From Clostridiales bacterium (GTDB lineage Bacteria > Bacillota_A > Clostridia > Oscillospirales > Acutalibacteraceae): a stretch of DNA of 6,421 nt. Within the stretch, counting starts at the first letter, position 1; every line of letters begins with the position of its first letter. The stretch is taken from positions 1-6,421 of the forward strand of contig VSOH01000089.1 in the NCBI GenBank assembly GCA_009774735.1. The letters are read 5' to 3'. Shown piece by piece: positions 1 to 6,327 of the stretch. The position numbers were made by a program, and so were the translations under genes. The notes beneath the pieces were generated by a model. That model was not told the DNA's origin and made no database searches. It saw nothing but the letters and a program-made list of their open reading frames with translations.

Positions 1-8
1 GATTTAAT

Positions 9-2414
9 ATGAGTGATTTAAACACATTTGAAAATATAATAGAGCTTCCGGTTATTCCGTTAAGAGGTTTAGTGGTTTTTCCTGAAATGGTGCTCCACTT
101 TGATGTTGGCAGAAAAAAGAGTATTGCCGCAATCAAGAGTGCAATGAATTCAAATCAAAAGATTTTTCTTGTTTGTCAGAGGGATGCTTCTGTTGATGAC
201 CCTTCTGTCGATGAACTCTTTGCTACGGGCGTTGTTTGTACTATAAAGCAGATGATAAGAATTTCCGGAAGTGAGAATTTAAGAGTATTTGTTGAGGGCA
301 TAGAGCGTGGTGATATTGTCAGTGCAACACAGACTAAGCCGTATATAAACTCTGTTGTGAGGATTGTTGAAGAAAACAATTCTGCAAAAGACAGCAGGGA
401 ATCGCTTGCATATCTCCGTGCATTGCGAAAGGAATTTGAAAAATATGCAACACTAATGCCTAAAATAAGCAATGATGTTATTGCAGCTATTCTTTCAATT
501 GATGACGGCGGAAAACTTGCAGATTATATTTGTTCAAATACTTCTCTTGATTATTCTGAAAAGCAGAGTATTTTAGAAGAATATGATTCCTTCAAAAGAA
601 TGGCTGAGCTGCTTGTAGCCTTGAAAAAGGATAATGCGGCTCTTGAAATTGAGGCAGAGATTGCCGAAAAGGTAAAAGTCGAAATTGATAAAAATCAAAA
701 AGAATATTACCTCAGAGAGGAAATGAAGGTAATTGCAGAAACTCTTGGTGAGGGCAAGAGCCCTGTTCAGGAGTCAGATGAATACAGAGAAAAAATCAGT
801 CTGCTGAAATGCGGCGATGATATTAAGGACAGACTATTCAAAGAATGCGACAAGCTTATGAAAATGCCGTTAGGCTCACACGAGGCAACTGTTGTAAGGA
901 ATTATCTTGATAAATGTCTTGAACTGCCCTTCGGTATTTTTTCAAAAGATAATATTAATCTTAAGCGTGCACGTCAAAAGCTTGATAAAGACCATTATGG
1001 ACTTGATAAGGTCAAGGAAAGAGTTGTTGATGCTCTTGCAGTTTACAAAAGAAATCCTGATTATAATGGTCAGATTATCTGTCTTGCAGGCCCTCCGGGT
1101 GTTGGTAAAACTTCAATCGTTAAGTCACTTGCAGCCGCTATGAACAGAAAGTATGTTCGTGTTGCACTCGGCGGAATACATGATGAGGCAGAAATCAGAG
1201 GTCACAGGAAAACATATATTGGTGCAATGCCGGGCAGAATAATTGATGCTGTAATTAAGAGCGGCACAATGAATCCGATAATTCTGCTCGACGAGATTGA
1301 CAAGCTGGGTAATGATTATAAAGGTGACCCATCATCAGCTTTATTAGAGGCACTTGATCCTGAGCAGAATAATACATTTACGGATCACTACATAGATTTT
1401 CCATTTGATTTAAGCAAGGTAATGTTTATTACTACAGCGAATGATACAACCGCCATTCCTGCTCCGCTTTATGACAGAATGGAGGTAATTGAGCTTAATT
1501 CATATACGATTGAAGAAAAGTTTCATATTGCAAAAAAGCATCTGCTGAAAAACGAAATGGCTAAGCACTGTCTTTCGGCAAGAGAATTTAAAATTTCCGA
1601 CAGCGGTATTTTTTCACTGATTGATTGCTATACACGTGAGGCAGGTGTTCGTCGTCTTCAAAAGGAGCTTGCAGGACTTTGCAGAAAGGCTATTATTGAG
1701 CTTGACGAAGGTAAAAAGTCATTTAGAGTGACTGATGAAAATATTGAAGAGTATTTAGGTAAGAAGAAGTATCTGAAGGATAAAATCAGCAGCGAAAATC
1801 TTGTGGGTACAGTTAACGGTCTTGCATGGACAAGTGTTGGCGGAACAATGCTGCCAATTGAGGTTTCTGCTCTTGACGGCACAGGAAAAATTGAGCTTAC
1901 AGGCAATCTTGGTGATGTTATGCAGGAAAGTGCCAAAACAGCAGTTTCATATGTGCGTTCAAAGTCTGCTGAATTTGGTATTGATACTGACTTTTATAAA
2001 ACAAAGGATATTCACATCCATGCTCCTGAAGGAGCAATTCCCAAGGATGGTCCTTCGGCAGGTCTTGCAATTACTACCGCACTTGTCAGCGAACTTACAG
2101 GTGTGGCAATCAAATCAAATGTTGCAATGACCGGAGAAATCAGCCTTAAGGGCAGAGCAATGGCAATCGGTGGTCTTAAAGAGAAATCAATGGCTGCCTA
2201 CAATGCAGGGTGTAATACTGTAATTATACCACGGGATAATGAACGTGATTTGAGTGAAATTTCTGATGAAGTAAAGGCTTCGGTTAATTTTGTAAGTGTT
2301 TCTGCTTTTGATGAGATTATACCGCTTGCACTTGAAAAGCCGATTAATGTTAAAACTGTTAATAACGTGATTGTACCTGACAGAAAAAATGGCAGACTGT
2401 CAATTACACAATAG
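9..2414 (+). CDS. lon: ATP-dependent Lon protease (LonA type, S16 family)
   Basis: This is a cytoplasmic ATP-driven serine protease that degrades misfolded and short-lived regulatory proteins as a hexamer. At 801 aa it has the usual full LonA length. The order seen is an N-terminal substrate-binding LON domain (about 10-205, opening with LPVIPLRGLVVFPEM), a charged helical or coiled-coil linker (about 185-250), an AAA+ module and the protease domain. The AAA+ module shows Walker A GPPGVGKT (361-368), Walker B IILLDEIDK (424-432), a sensor-1 Asn478 in TTAND, a likely arginine finger Arg490 in YDRMEVIEL, and sensor-2 GVRRLQ (546-551). The protease domain has Ser683 in PKDGPSAG and Lys726 in GGLKEK. 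Their 43-residue separation matches the Ser-Lys dyad of E. coli Lon, so the enzyme should be active. Only 8 nt precede the ATG, so its ribosome binding site is off the edge and the start rests on homology. It is probably preceded by clp or tig genes, as in other Firmicutes (inference). It ends TAG, 7 nt before engB. Confidence 0.98.
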   Translation: MSDLNTFENIIELPVIPLRGLVVFPEMVLHFDVGRKKSIAAIKSAMNSNQKIFLVCQRDASVDDPSVDELFATGVVCTIKQMIRISGSENLRVFVEGIERGDIVSATQTKPYINSVVRIVEENNSAKDSRESLAYLRALRKEFEKYATLMPKISNDVIAAILSIDDGGKLADYICSNTSLDYSEKQSILEEYDSFKRMAELLVALKKDNAALEIEAEIAEKVKVEIDKNQKEYYLREEMKVIAETLGEGKSPVQESDEYREKISLLKCGDDIKDRLFKECDKLMKMPLGSHEATVVRNYLDKCLELPFGIFSKDNINLKRARQKLDKDHYGLDKVKERVVDALAVYKRNPDYNGQIICLAGPPGVGKTSIVKSLAAAMNRKYVRVALGGIHDEAEIRGHRKTYIGAMPGRIIDAVIKSGTMNPIILLDEIDKLGNDYKGDPSSALLEALDPEQNNTFTDHYIDFPFDLSKVMFITTANDTTAIPAPLYDRMEVIELNSYTIEEKFHIAKKHLLKNEMAKHCLSAREFKISDSGIFSLIDCYTREAGVRRLQKELAGLCRKAIIELDEGKKSFRVTDENIEEYLGKKKYLKDKISSENLVGTVNGLAWTSVGGTMLPIEVSALDGTGKIELTGNLGDVMQESAKTAVSYVRSKSAEFGIDTDFYKTKDIHIHAPEGAIPKDGPSAGLAITTALVSELTGVAIKSNVAMTGEISLKGRAMAIGGLKEKSMAAYNAGCNTVIIPRDNERDLSEISDEVKASVNFVSVSAFDEIIPLALEKPINVKTVNNVIVPDRKNGRLSITQ

Positions 2415-2417
2415 GAG
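2413..2417 (+). promoter_or_regulatory. Ribosome binding site of engB, overlapping the lon stop codon
   Basis: AGGAG lies 4 nt before the ATG at 2422 and shares its first two bases with the lon TAG stop. It fixes the engB start at 2422 rather than the upstream in-frame ATG at 2371, which lies inside lon. It also suggests translational coupling of lon and engB. Confidence 0.75.
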
Positions 2418-2421
2418 AATT

Positions 2422-3015
2422 ATGAATTACAATACAGCAGAGTTTGAAAGAGCATACGGACTTCATTCACAGCTTCCTGCAAGCGAGGTCCCCGAAATCG
2501 TTTTTGCAGGCAGGTCCAATGTAGGAAAAAGCTCGTTGCTCAACAAGCTATTCAATCGAAAACAGCTTGCAAGGGTCAGTTCAGTGCCGGGCAAGACGAT
2601 TACAATAAATTTCTACAAGGTTGATGACGTTAAATTTGTTGACCTTCCGGGATATGGATATGCAAAAATCAGCAAGCAGGAGCTTAATCGATTTGGTGAG
2701 CTTATGGAAGGGTATTTTAAATCCGACCGAAATATAACGCTTGTGGTTCAGCTTATTGATATGCGTCATCCTTTGACTAAGGATGATATGGGTATGATTA
2801 CCTTTATGCAGGAAATGGACATCCCGTTTATTATAGTTATGACAAAGGCGGACAAGCTGAAGAAAAAAGCCTATGAGGAAAGACTTAAGCTGTCAAAGCA
2901 GGAGCTTGCATTTGCAGGCGGTGTTCCTGTTGTGCCGTTTTCTGCCGTAACAGGGCAGGGAATTAATGGCATTAAAAATTATATTGAAAATTCAATTCGT
3001 GATGGAGGATTTTAG
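2422..3015 (+). CDS. engB: Ribosome biogenesis GTP-binding protein EngB/YsxC
   Basis: This is a small cytoplasmic TRAFAC-class GTPase. In Bacillus the YsxC homologue is essential and acts in late maturation of the 50S subunit. The 197 aa length is typical. All G motifs are visible: G1 GRSNVGKSS (30-38), the G2/switch I threonine in PGKT (56-59, followed by the family-typical TINFY), G3 DLPGYGYA (74-81), G4 TKADK (141-145) and a G5-like SAVTGQG (174-180). The ATG at 2422 is chosen because AGGAG precedes it and MNYNTAEFERAYG is the natural family N-terminus. The in-frame ATG at 2371 would add 17 unrelated residues encoded inside lon. The gene follows lon by 7 nt and precedes lysA by 3 nt, so it is surely cotranscribed with them. 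The lon-ysxC pairing is standard in Firmicutes. Nothing is missing or odd in the protein. Confidence 0.97.
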   Translation: MNYNTAEFERAYGLHSQLPASEVPEIVFAGRSNVGKSSLLNKLFNRKQLARVSSVPGKTITINFYKVDDVKFVDLPGYGYAKISKQELNRFGELMEGYFKSDRNITLVVQLIDMRHPLTKDDMGMITFMQEMDIPFIIVMTKADKLKKKAYEERLKLSKQELAFAGGVPVVPFSAVTGQGINGIKNYIENSIRDGGF

Positions 3016-3018
3016 AAT

Positions 3019-4293
3019 ATGGCAAAGACACCATTTGTAACTAAGGAAAAGGTAGAAGAAATTGCGGCTTCTTACCCTACACCTTTTCACCTTTATGATG
3101 AAAAGGGAATAAGAGAAAATGTTTCAAATTTAAAGAAAGCATTCTCATGGAATAAGGGCTATAAGGAGTATTTTGCAGTTAAGGCAACTCCAAACCCGTT
3201 TTTAATCAATATTCTTCGTGAATACGGATGCGGCTGTGACTGCTCATCAAAGACTGAACTTATGATGTCAAAAACGATCGGTGCTACAGGTGATGATATT
3301 ATGTTTTCATCTAATGACACACCGCTGGAAGAATTTAAGTACTGCAATGATCTGGGCGGTATTATTAACCTTGATGATATTACACATATTGAAGCTGTTG
3401 AAAAAGCCTGCGGCAAGCTGCCAAAGAAAATGAGCTGCCGTTATAATCCGGGCGGAATATTTAAAATTTCAAATGACATTATGGACAATCCCGGTGATGC
3501 AAAGTATGGTATGACTACTGAACAGATTTATGAGGCGTTCAGAATACTCAAAGAAAAGGGCGTTGAGGAATTCGGCATACATTCCTTCCTCTGCTCAAAT
3601 ACTGTTACAAACGAGTATTATCCTATGCTTGCAAAGCTTCTGTTTGAGCTTGCTGCTGATTTAAAGGCAAAGCTTGATGTCCATATTACCTTTATCAATC
3701 TTTCAGGCGGTATTGGTATTCCTTATCTTCCCGATCAGGAGCCAAACGATATTTTTGTTATTGGTGAGGGCGTAAGAAAAGCGTATGAGGAAGTTTTAGT
3801 TCCTGCAGGTATGGATGATGTTTCAATCTATACAGAGCTCGGCAGATATATGCTTGGCCCTTTCGGCGGTCTGGTTACAAAGGCTATCAATGAAAAGCAT
3901 ACACATAAGGAATATGTGGGTGTTGATGCCTGTGCCGTTAATTTAATGCGTCCTGCAATCTATGGTGCATACCATCATATTACTGTTCTTGGCAAGGAAA
4001 ATGAGCCTTGTAATAATAAGTATGATGTAACAGGCTCCCTTTGTGAAAACTGCGATAAATTTGCAATAGACAGAATGCTTCCTAAAATTGATATGGGCGA
4101 TTATCTGTTTATTCATGATGCCGGTGCACATGGCTTTTCAATGGGCTATAACTATAATGGTAAGCTTAAGAGTGCAGAAATTCTTCTCAAAGAGGATGGT
4201 TCATTCCAGCTTATCAGAAGAGCAGAAACCCCAAAGGACTATTTCAGTACATTTGATTGTTTTGATTTTTACAATGATTTAATAAGTGAATAA
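3019..4293 (+). CDS. lysA: Diaminopimelate decarboxylase (PLP-dependent, fold type III), variant motifs
   Basis: The enzyme decarboxylates meso-2,6-diaminopimelate to L-lysine, the last step of lysine synthesis, drawing on the pool that also feeds peptidoglycan. The 424 aa length suits the family. Lys55 in YFAVKATP (51-58) is the expected PLP Schiff-base lysine of the alanine-racemase-like barrel. A glycine-rich phosphate loop LSGGIGIPY is at 228-236, MRPAIYGAYHH at 310-320, and the catalytic cysteine Cys342 is in SLCENCDKFA (340-349). Substrate assignment rests mainly on Cys342 and the MRP..YGAYHH block. Three motifs depart from the textbook LysA: HSFLCSN (188-194) where HxHxGSQ is usual, ELGR (273-276) for EPGR, and DAGAHG (367-372) with His371 where Tyr is usual. 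From memory, many clostridial LysA proteins share these changes. Cysteines are plentiful, including CGCDC at 71-75. GGAGG at 3004-3008, inside the end of engB, is the ribosome binding site. It is the last gene before the terminator. A related amino-acid decarboxylase is a less likely alternative. Confidence 0.9.
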   Translation: MAKTPFVTKEKVEEIAASYPTPFHLYDEKGIRENVSNLKKAFSWNKGYKEYFAVKATPNPFLINILREYGCGCDCSSKTELMMSKTIGATGDDIMFSSNDTPLEEFKYCNDLGGIINLDDITHIEAVEKACGKLPKKMSCRYNPGGIFKISNDIMDNPGDAKYGMTTEQIYEAFRILKEKGVEEFGIHSFLCSNTVTNEYYPMLAKLLFELAADLKAKLDVHITFINLSGGIGIPYLPDQEPNDIFVIGEGVRKAYEEVLVPAGMDDVSIYTELGRYMLGPFGGLVTKAINEKHTHKEYVGVDACAVNLMRPAIYGAYHHITVLGKENEPCNNKYDVTGSLCENCDKFAIDRMLPKIDMGDYLFIHDAGAHGFSMGYNYNGKLKSAEILLKEDGSFQLIRRAETPKDYFSTFDCFDFYNDLISE

Positions 4294-4301
4294 TTTGTGA
4301 A

Positions 4302-4331
4302 GTCCCCGAATTTTTTCGGGGATTTTTCTTT
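4302..4331 (+). terminator. Rho-independent terminator after lysA
   Basis: CCCCGAA (4304-4310) pairs perfectly with TTCGGGG (4315-4321) around a TTTT loop. T4303-A4322 and a G-U pair can extend the stem. It is followed by TTTTTCTTT (4323-4331). It starts 8 nt after the lysA stop and closes the lon-engB-lysA operon. Confidence 0.93.
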
Positions 4332-4357
4332 ACAATCACAGTTTAATGTGTTAAAAT
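4329..4357 (+). promoter_or_regulatory. Sigma-A type extended -10 promoter of the yerC-methyltransferase-hslO operon
   Basis: The -35 box TTTACA (4329-4334, 5/6 match to consensus) and the -10 box TAAAAT (4352-4357, 5/6 match) are exactly 17 bp apart. TGT at 4349-4351 gives a TGn extended -10. Transcription should start near 4363-4365, leaving a leader of about 20 nt. The -35 box overlaps the last T residues of the upstream terminator. CACA (4337-4340) and TGTG (4347-4350) form a CACA-N6-TGTG dyad in the spacer that could be an operator, though this is speculative. The call is based on consensus match and position only. Confidence 0.75.
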
Positions 4358-4371
4358 GTTATTAAATTCTT

Positions 4372-4377
4372 AGGGGG
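4372..4377 (+). promoter_or_regulatory. Ribosome binding site of the yerC-like gene
   Basis: AGGGGG lies 7 nt before the ATG at 4385. It is a strong G-rich Shine-Dalgarno sequence in an otherwise A/T-rich leader, and supports that start. Confidence 0.7.
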
Positions 4378-4384
4378 TTGTTTT

Positions 4385-4693
4385 ATGGGCAGAAAATTGC
4401 AGGATGATAATCTTGATTTTTTATTTAAAGCTGTATTAGCACTTGAAAACAGCGATGAATGTTATGATTTTTTTGAGGATCTTTGCACTATTCAGGAGCT
4501 TAAGGCGATAAGCCAGCGTTTGGTTGTTGCAAAAATGCTTAGTGAAAAATGTGTTTATACGGATATAGTTAATTCAACGGGTGCATCAACTGCAACAATC
4601 AGCCGTGTTAACCGTTCTCTTCAGTATGGCTGCGACGGTTATGACAGGATTTTTGAACGCATCAGAGCACAGGAGAAGGAAAGTGAGCTATAA
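4385..4693 (+). CDS. yerC: YerC/YecD family TrpR-related DNA-binding protein
   Basis: This is a 102-aa, all-helical putative transcriptional regulator of the TrpR-like superfamily, with the usual YerC length. Residues 32-46 (DLCTIQELKAISQRL) match the TrpR-type helix region with its conserved T..E...I..R pattern. Residues about 58-82 form the helix-turn-helix, running from YTDIVNSTG through STATISRVNRSL to YG, where STATISRVNR would be the recognition helix. No enzymatic domain or membrane segment is present. Some Firmicutes YerC homologues have been proposed as regulators of histidine genes (HisR); no his gene is in this window, so the target here is unknown. Own-operon control is plausible because the gene is first after its promoter and a small dyad lies in that promoter (inference). 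The ATG has AGGGGG 7 nt upstream. The last 11 nt overlap the start of the methyltransferase gene. Confidence 0.88.
   Translation: MGRKLQDDNLDFLFKAVLALENSDECYDFFEDLCTIQELKAISQRLVVAKMLSEKCVYTDIVNSTGASTATISRVNRSLQYGCDGYDRIFERIRAQEKESEL
4671..4675 (+). promoter_or_regulatory. Ribosome binding site that fixes a GTG start for the methyltransferase
   Basis: AGGAG inside the 3' end of yerC sits 7 nt before GTG at 4683. No ATG is similarly placed. The protein beginning at this GTG (SYNTFALFYDRL) matches the usual N-terminus of the family, whereas the open frame upstream back to an ATG at 4581 is only yerC read out of frame. Confidence 0.75.
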
Positions 4694-5402
4694 TACTTTC
4701 GCACTGTTTTATGACAGATTAACCGAAAATGCAGACTATGAAGTTAGAAGTGATTACATTTCTAACTTCTTTTCTAAGTATGGCAATGGTGGTAATAGGC
4801 TTGTCGATTTAGCCTGCGGTACAGGAACGCTGTGCTCTCATTTTAAAGAAAAAGGCTACAAGGTCACAGGTGTTGATTTGTCACCTGATATGCTGACTGT
4901 CGCACAGGCAAAATGCCCTGACAGTGATTTTATTTGCACGGATATTTCGGATTTTGTTATAAATGAAAAATTTGATTTTTGTACTTGTACTCTTGACAGC
5001 ATTAATCATCTTCAGGATATAAATGCTGTCAAAAAATGCTTTTTGTCTGTTTATAATTGCCTTAATGATGGAGGTATCTTTGTTTTTGATGTTAATACTA
5101 TATACAAGCATAATGAAATATTGGCAGAGCATACCTTTGTTTTTGACGAAGAGGACTTTTTCTTAAGTTGGGATAATGAATCACTGGGTAATAATAAAGT
5201 CAGGATTTTGCTTGATTTCTTTGTTTATAATGGTAAAAACTATGACAGGTTCAGTGAAGAGTTTGTTGAAACGGCTTACGACGTTGATGAACTGATTTCG
5301 GCTCTTAAGGATTTTAATATTATCGGAATTTATGATGAACTTTCGGCTGATGTGCATAAAGCGGAAAGTGAAAGAATATATTTTGTATGCAGAAGGAAAT
5401 AA
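4683..5402 (+). CDS. Class I SAM-dependent methyltransferase, substrate unknown
   Basis: This is a 239-aa soluble Rossmann-fold methyltransferase. The N-terminus (SYNTFALFYDRLTENADY) is the lid-like segment typical of small YqeM-like methyltransferases in Firmicutes. Motif I LVDLACGTGT (40-49) is the glycine-rich SAM loop. The acidic residue ending beta 2 is Asp65 in VTGVDLSPDML, and Asp87 in CTDISDF is the likely adenine contact. FDFCTCTLDSINHL (97-110) is the motif after beta 4, and NDGGIFVFDVNT (128-139) holds beta 5. The C-terminal half has the beta-rich insertion common in this group. Nothing reveals the acceptor; small molecule, protein or RNA are all possible. Translation starts at GTG, overlaps yerC by 11 nt and is probably coupled to it. 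hslO begins 4 nt after its stop. Nine cysteines are present, including CTC at 100-102, a high count for 239 residues. Confidence 0.88.
   Translation: MSYNTFALFYDRLTENADYEVRSDYISNFFSKYGNGGNRLVDLACGTGTLCSHFKEKGYKVTGVDLSPDMLTVAQAKCPDSDFICTDISDFVINEKFDFCTCTLDSINHLQDINAVKKCFLSVYNCLNDGGIFVFDVNTIYKHNEILAEHTFVFDEEDFFLSWDNESLGNNKVRILLDFFVYNGKNYDRFSEEFVETAYDVDELISALKDFNIIGIYDELSADVHKAESERIYFVCRRK
5393..5397 (+). promoter_or_regulatory. Ribosome binding site of hslO
   Basis: AAGGA at the very end of the methyltransferase gene lies 9 nt before ATG 5407. It supports that start over the in-frame ATGs at 5332 and 5335, which would add 25 or 24 residues encoded within the methyltransferase gene and absent from Hsp33 proteins. 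Confidence 0.65.
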
Positions 5403-5406
5403 TTCT

Positions 5407-6276
5407 ATGGGAAAAATTGTTAGATATATAACAGAAGACGGCAGTGCATTTGTTATTGCTGCCGATACTACCGATATGGTTGCTGTGGCAGAGCAGGTTC
5501 ATAAAACATCTGCTGTTAATACTGCAGCACTTGGCAGACTTATGACAGCCACATCCATGATGGGTGATATGCTCAAGGGCAAGGATGACAGCATCACACT
5601 CAGAATGAATGGCGGCGGGCCTGCAGGCTCTCTTATTGCTGTTTCGGACAGTGATGGTAATGCGAGAGGCTACGTGCAGAATCCCGTGGTTGAAATCCCG
5701 TTAAATGATAAAGGAAAGCTTGATGTAAAAGGAACGGTAGGAACAGATGGTTATCTTTATGTTATGAAAGACATAGGATTGAAAGAGCCATATGTCGGTC
5801 AGACAGAGATTATCAGCGGCGAGATAGCAGAGGATATTACAAATTATTTTGTTTCATCTGAGCAGACACCGTCCGTTTGTGCTCTTGGAGTTCTTGTTAA
5901 TCCTGATTTAACAGTTGCCGCTGCAGGCGGATTTATTATTCAGCTTCTTCCTTTTTGTCCTGATGATGTTATCAGTAAAATAGAATATGCTGTCGAATCG
6001 TTAGAGCCTGTTACCACAATGCTCAGCAAAGGTATGACACCTGATGATATTGCGAAGGCTGCAATGAAAGGTCTGGAGCTTTCAAAGCTTGATGAAAGTC
6101 ACATAGAGTATAGATGCAATTGTTCAAAAGAGAAGGTTGAGTCAGCACTTATATCTACAGGAAGGGAATCACTTGAGGATATGATCAGCTCAGGTGAAAA
6201 CACTAAAGTGGAATGTCATTTTTGTGACAAAACCTACGAATTTACGCCTGATGATATTAAGAAATTGCTCAAATAA
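5407..6276 (+). CDS. hslO: Hsp33 family redox-regulated chaperone HslO
   Basis: This is a cytoplasmic holdase chaperone. In the family it is kept inactive by zinc bound to four cysteines; oxidative unfolding releases zinc and exposes a client-binding surface. At 289 aa it has standard length. The N-terminal core (about 1-180) shows the family pattern of a short N-terminal strand (KIVRYITEDGSAFVIAAD), TALGRLMTA-like helix residues (ALGRLMTATSMMG, 41-53) and the glycine-rich MNGGGPAGSLIAVSD (67-81). GYVQNP is at 88-93 and GFIIQLLP at 175-182. The linker region follows (about 185-235). The zinc switch is complete: Cys237-x-Cys239, then Cys270-x-x-Cys273 thirty residues later. Two extra cysteines are present, 158 and 184. 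ATG 5407 is chosen for its AAGGA site and natural N-terminus. The gene is third in the operon, 4 nt after the methyltransferase. No good terminator follows. Confidence 0.97.
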   Translation: MGKIVRYITEDGSAFVIAADTTDMVAVAEQVHKTSAVNTAALGRLMTATSMMGDMLKGKDDSITLRMNGGGPAGSLIAVSDSDGNARGYVQNPVVEIPLNDKGKLDVKGTVGTDGYLYVMKDIGLKEPYVGQTEIISGEIAEDITNYFVSSEQTPSVCALGVLVNPDLTVAAAGGFIIQLLPFCPDDVISKIEYAVESLEPVTTMLSKGMTPDDIAKAAMKGLELSKLDESHIEYRCNCSKEKVESALISTGRESLEDMISSGENTKVECHFCDKTYEFTPDDIKKLLK

Positions 6277-6296
6277 TATGCTTAAAAATAACTTCC

Positions 6297-6324
6297 AAAA
6301 AAAGTTAAAAAAAATTGAAAAAAA
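6297..6324 (+). promoter_or_regulatory. Three helically phased A-tracts upstream of the tRNA promoter (UP-like or curved DNA)
   Basis: A7 (6297-6303), A8 (6307-6314) and A7 (6318-6324) have centres at 6300, 6310.5 and 6321, that is, 10.5 bp apart. This equals one helical turn, so bends should add in one direction. The last tract ends 3 bp before the -35 box. Such tracts at stable-RNA promoters can bind the RNA polymerase alpha C-terminal domain or curve the DNA. Function is inferred; the spacing is read directly. Confidence 0.6.
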
Positions 6325-6327
6325 CTC

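Noticed and set aside
176..472. Minus-strand open frame opposite lon
   Set aside because: It is antisense to the conserved LON domain, has no recognisable protein features, and is a shadow of the real gene. The same holds for minus-strand frames at 1658-1936, 2581-2769, 3159-3416, 3943-4131, 4881-5132 and 5320-5502.
1801..2130. Plus-strand open frame inside the Lon protease domain
   Set aside because: It is an out-of-frame shadow of the highly conserved Lon protease domain. The frames at 907-1143 and 4088-4282 are likewise shadows.
2371..2421. Longer engB starting at the upstream ATG 2371
   Set aside because: The extra 17 residues are lon read in another frame. The AGGAG site and the family N-terminus point to 2422.
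4581..4682. Longer methyltransferase starting at ATG 4581
   Set aside because: The extra 34 residues come from yerC in another frame and do not resemble a methyltransferase N-terminus. AGGAG plus GTG at 4683 fits better.
5332..5406. Longer Hsp33 starting at ATG 5332
   Set aside because: The added segment is encoded inside the methyltransferase gene and is foreign to Hsp33. ATG 5407 has its own ribosome binding site.
6289..6314. Terminator for a minus-strand gene in the A/T-rich region
   Set aside because: Read on the - strand, the stem is followed by T residues, but the stem is only six A/T-rich pairs and no minus-strand gene ends there.
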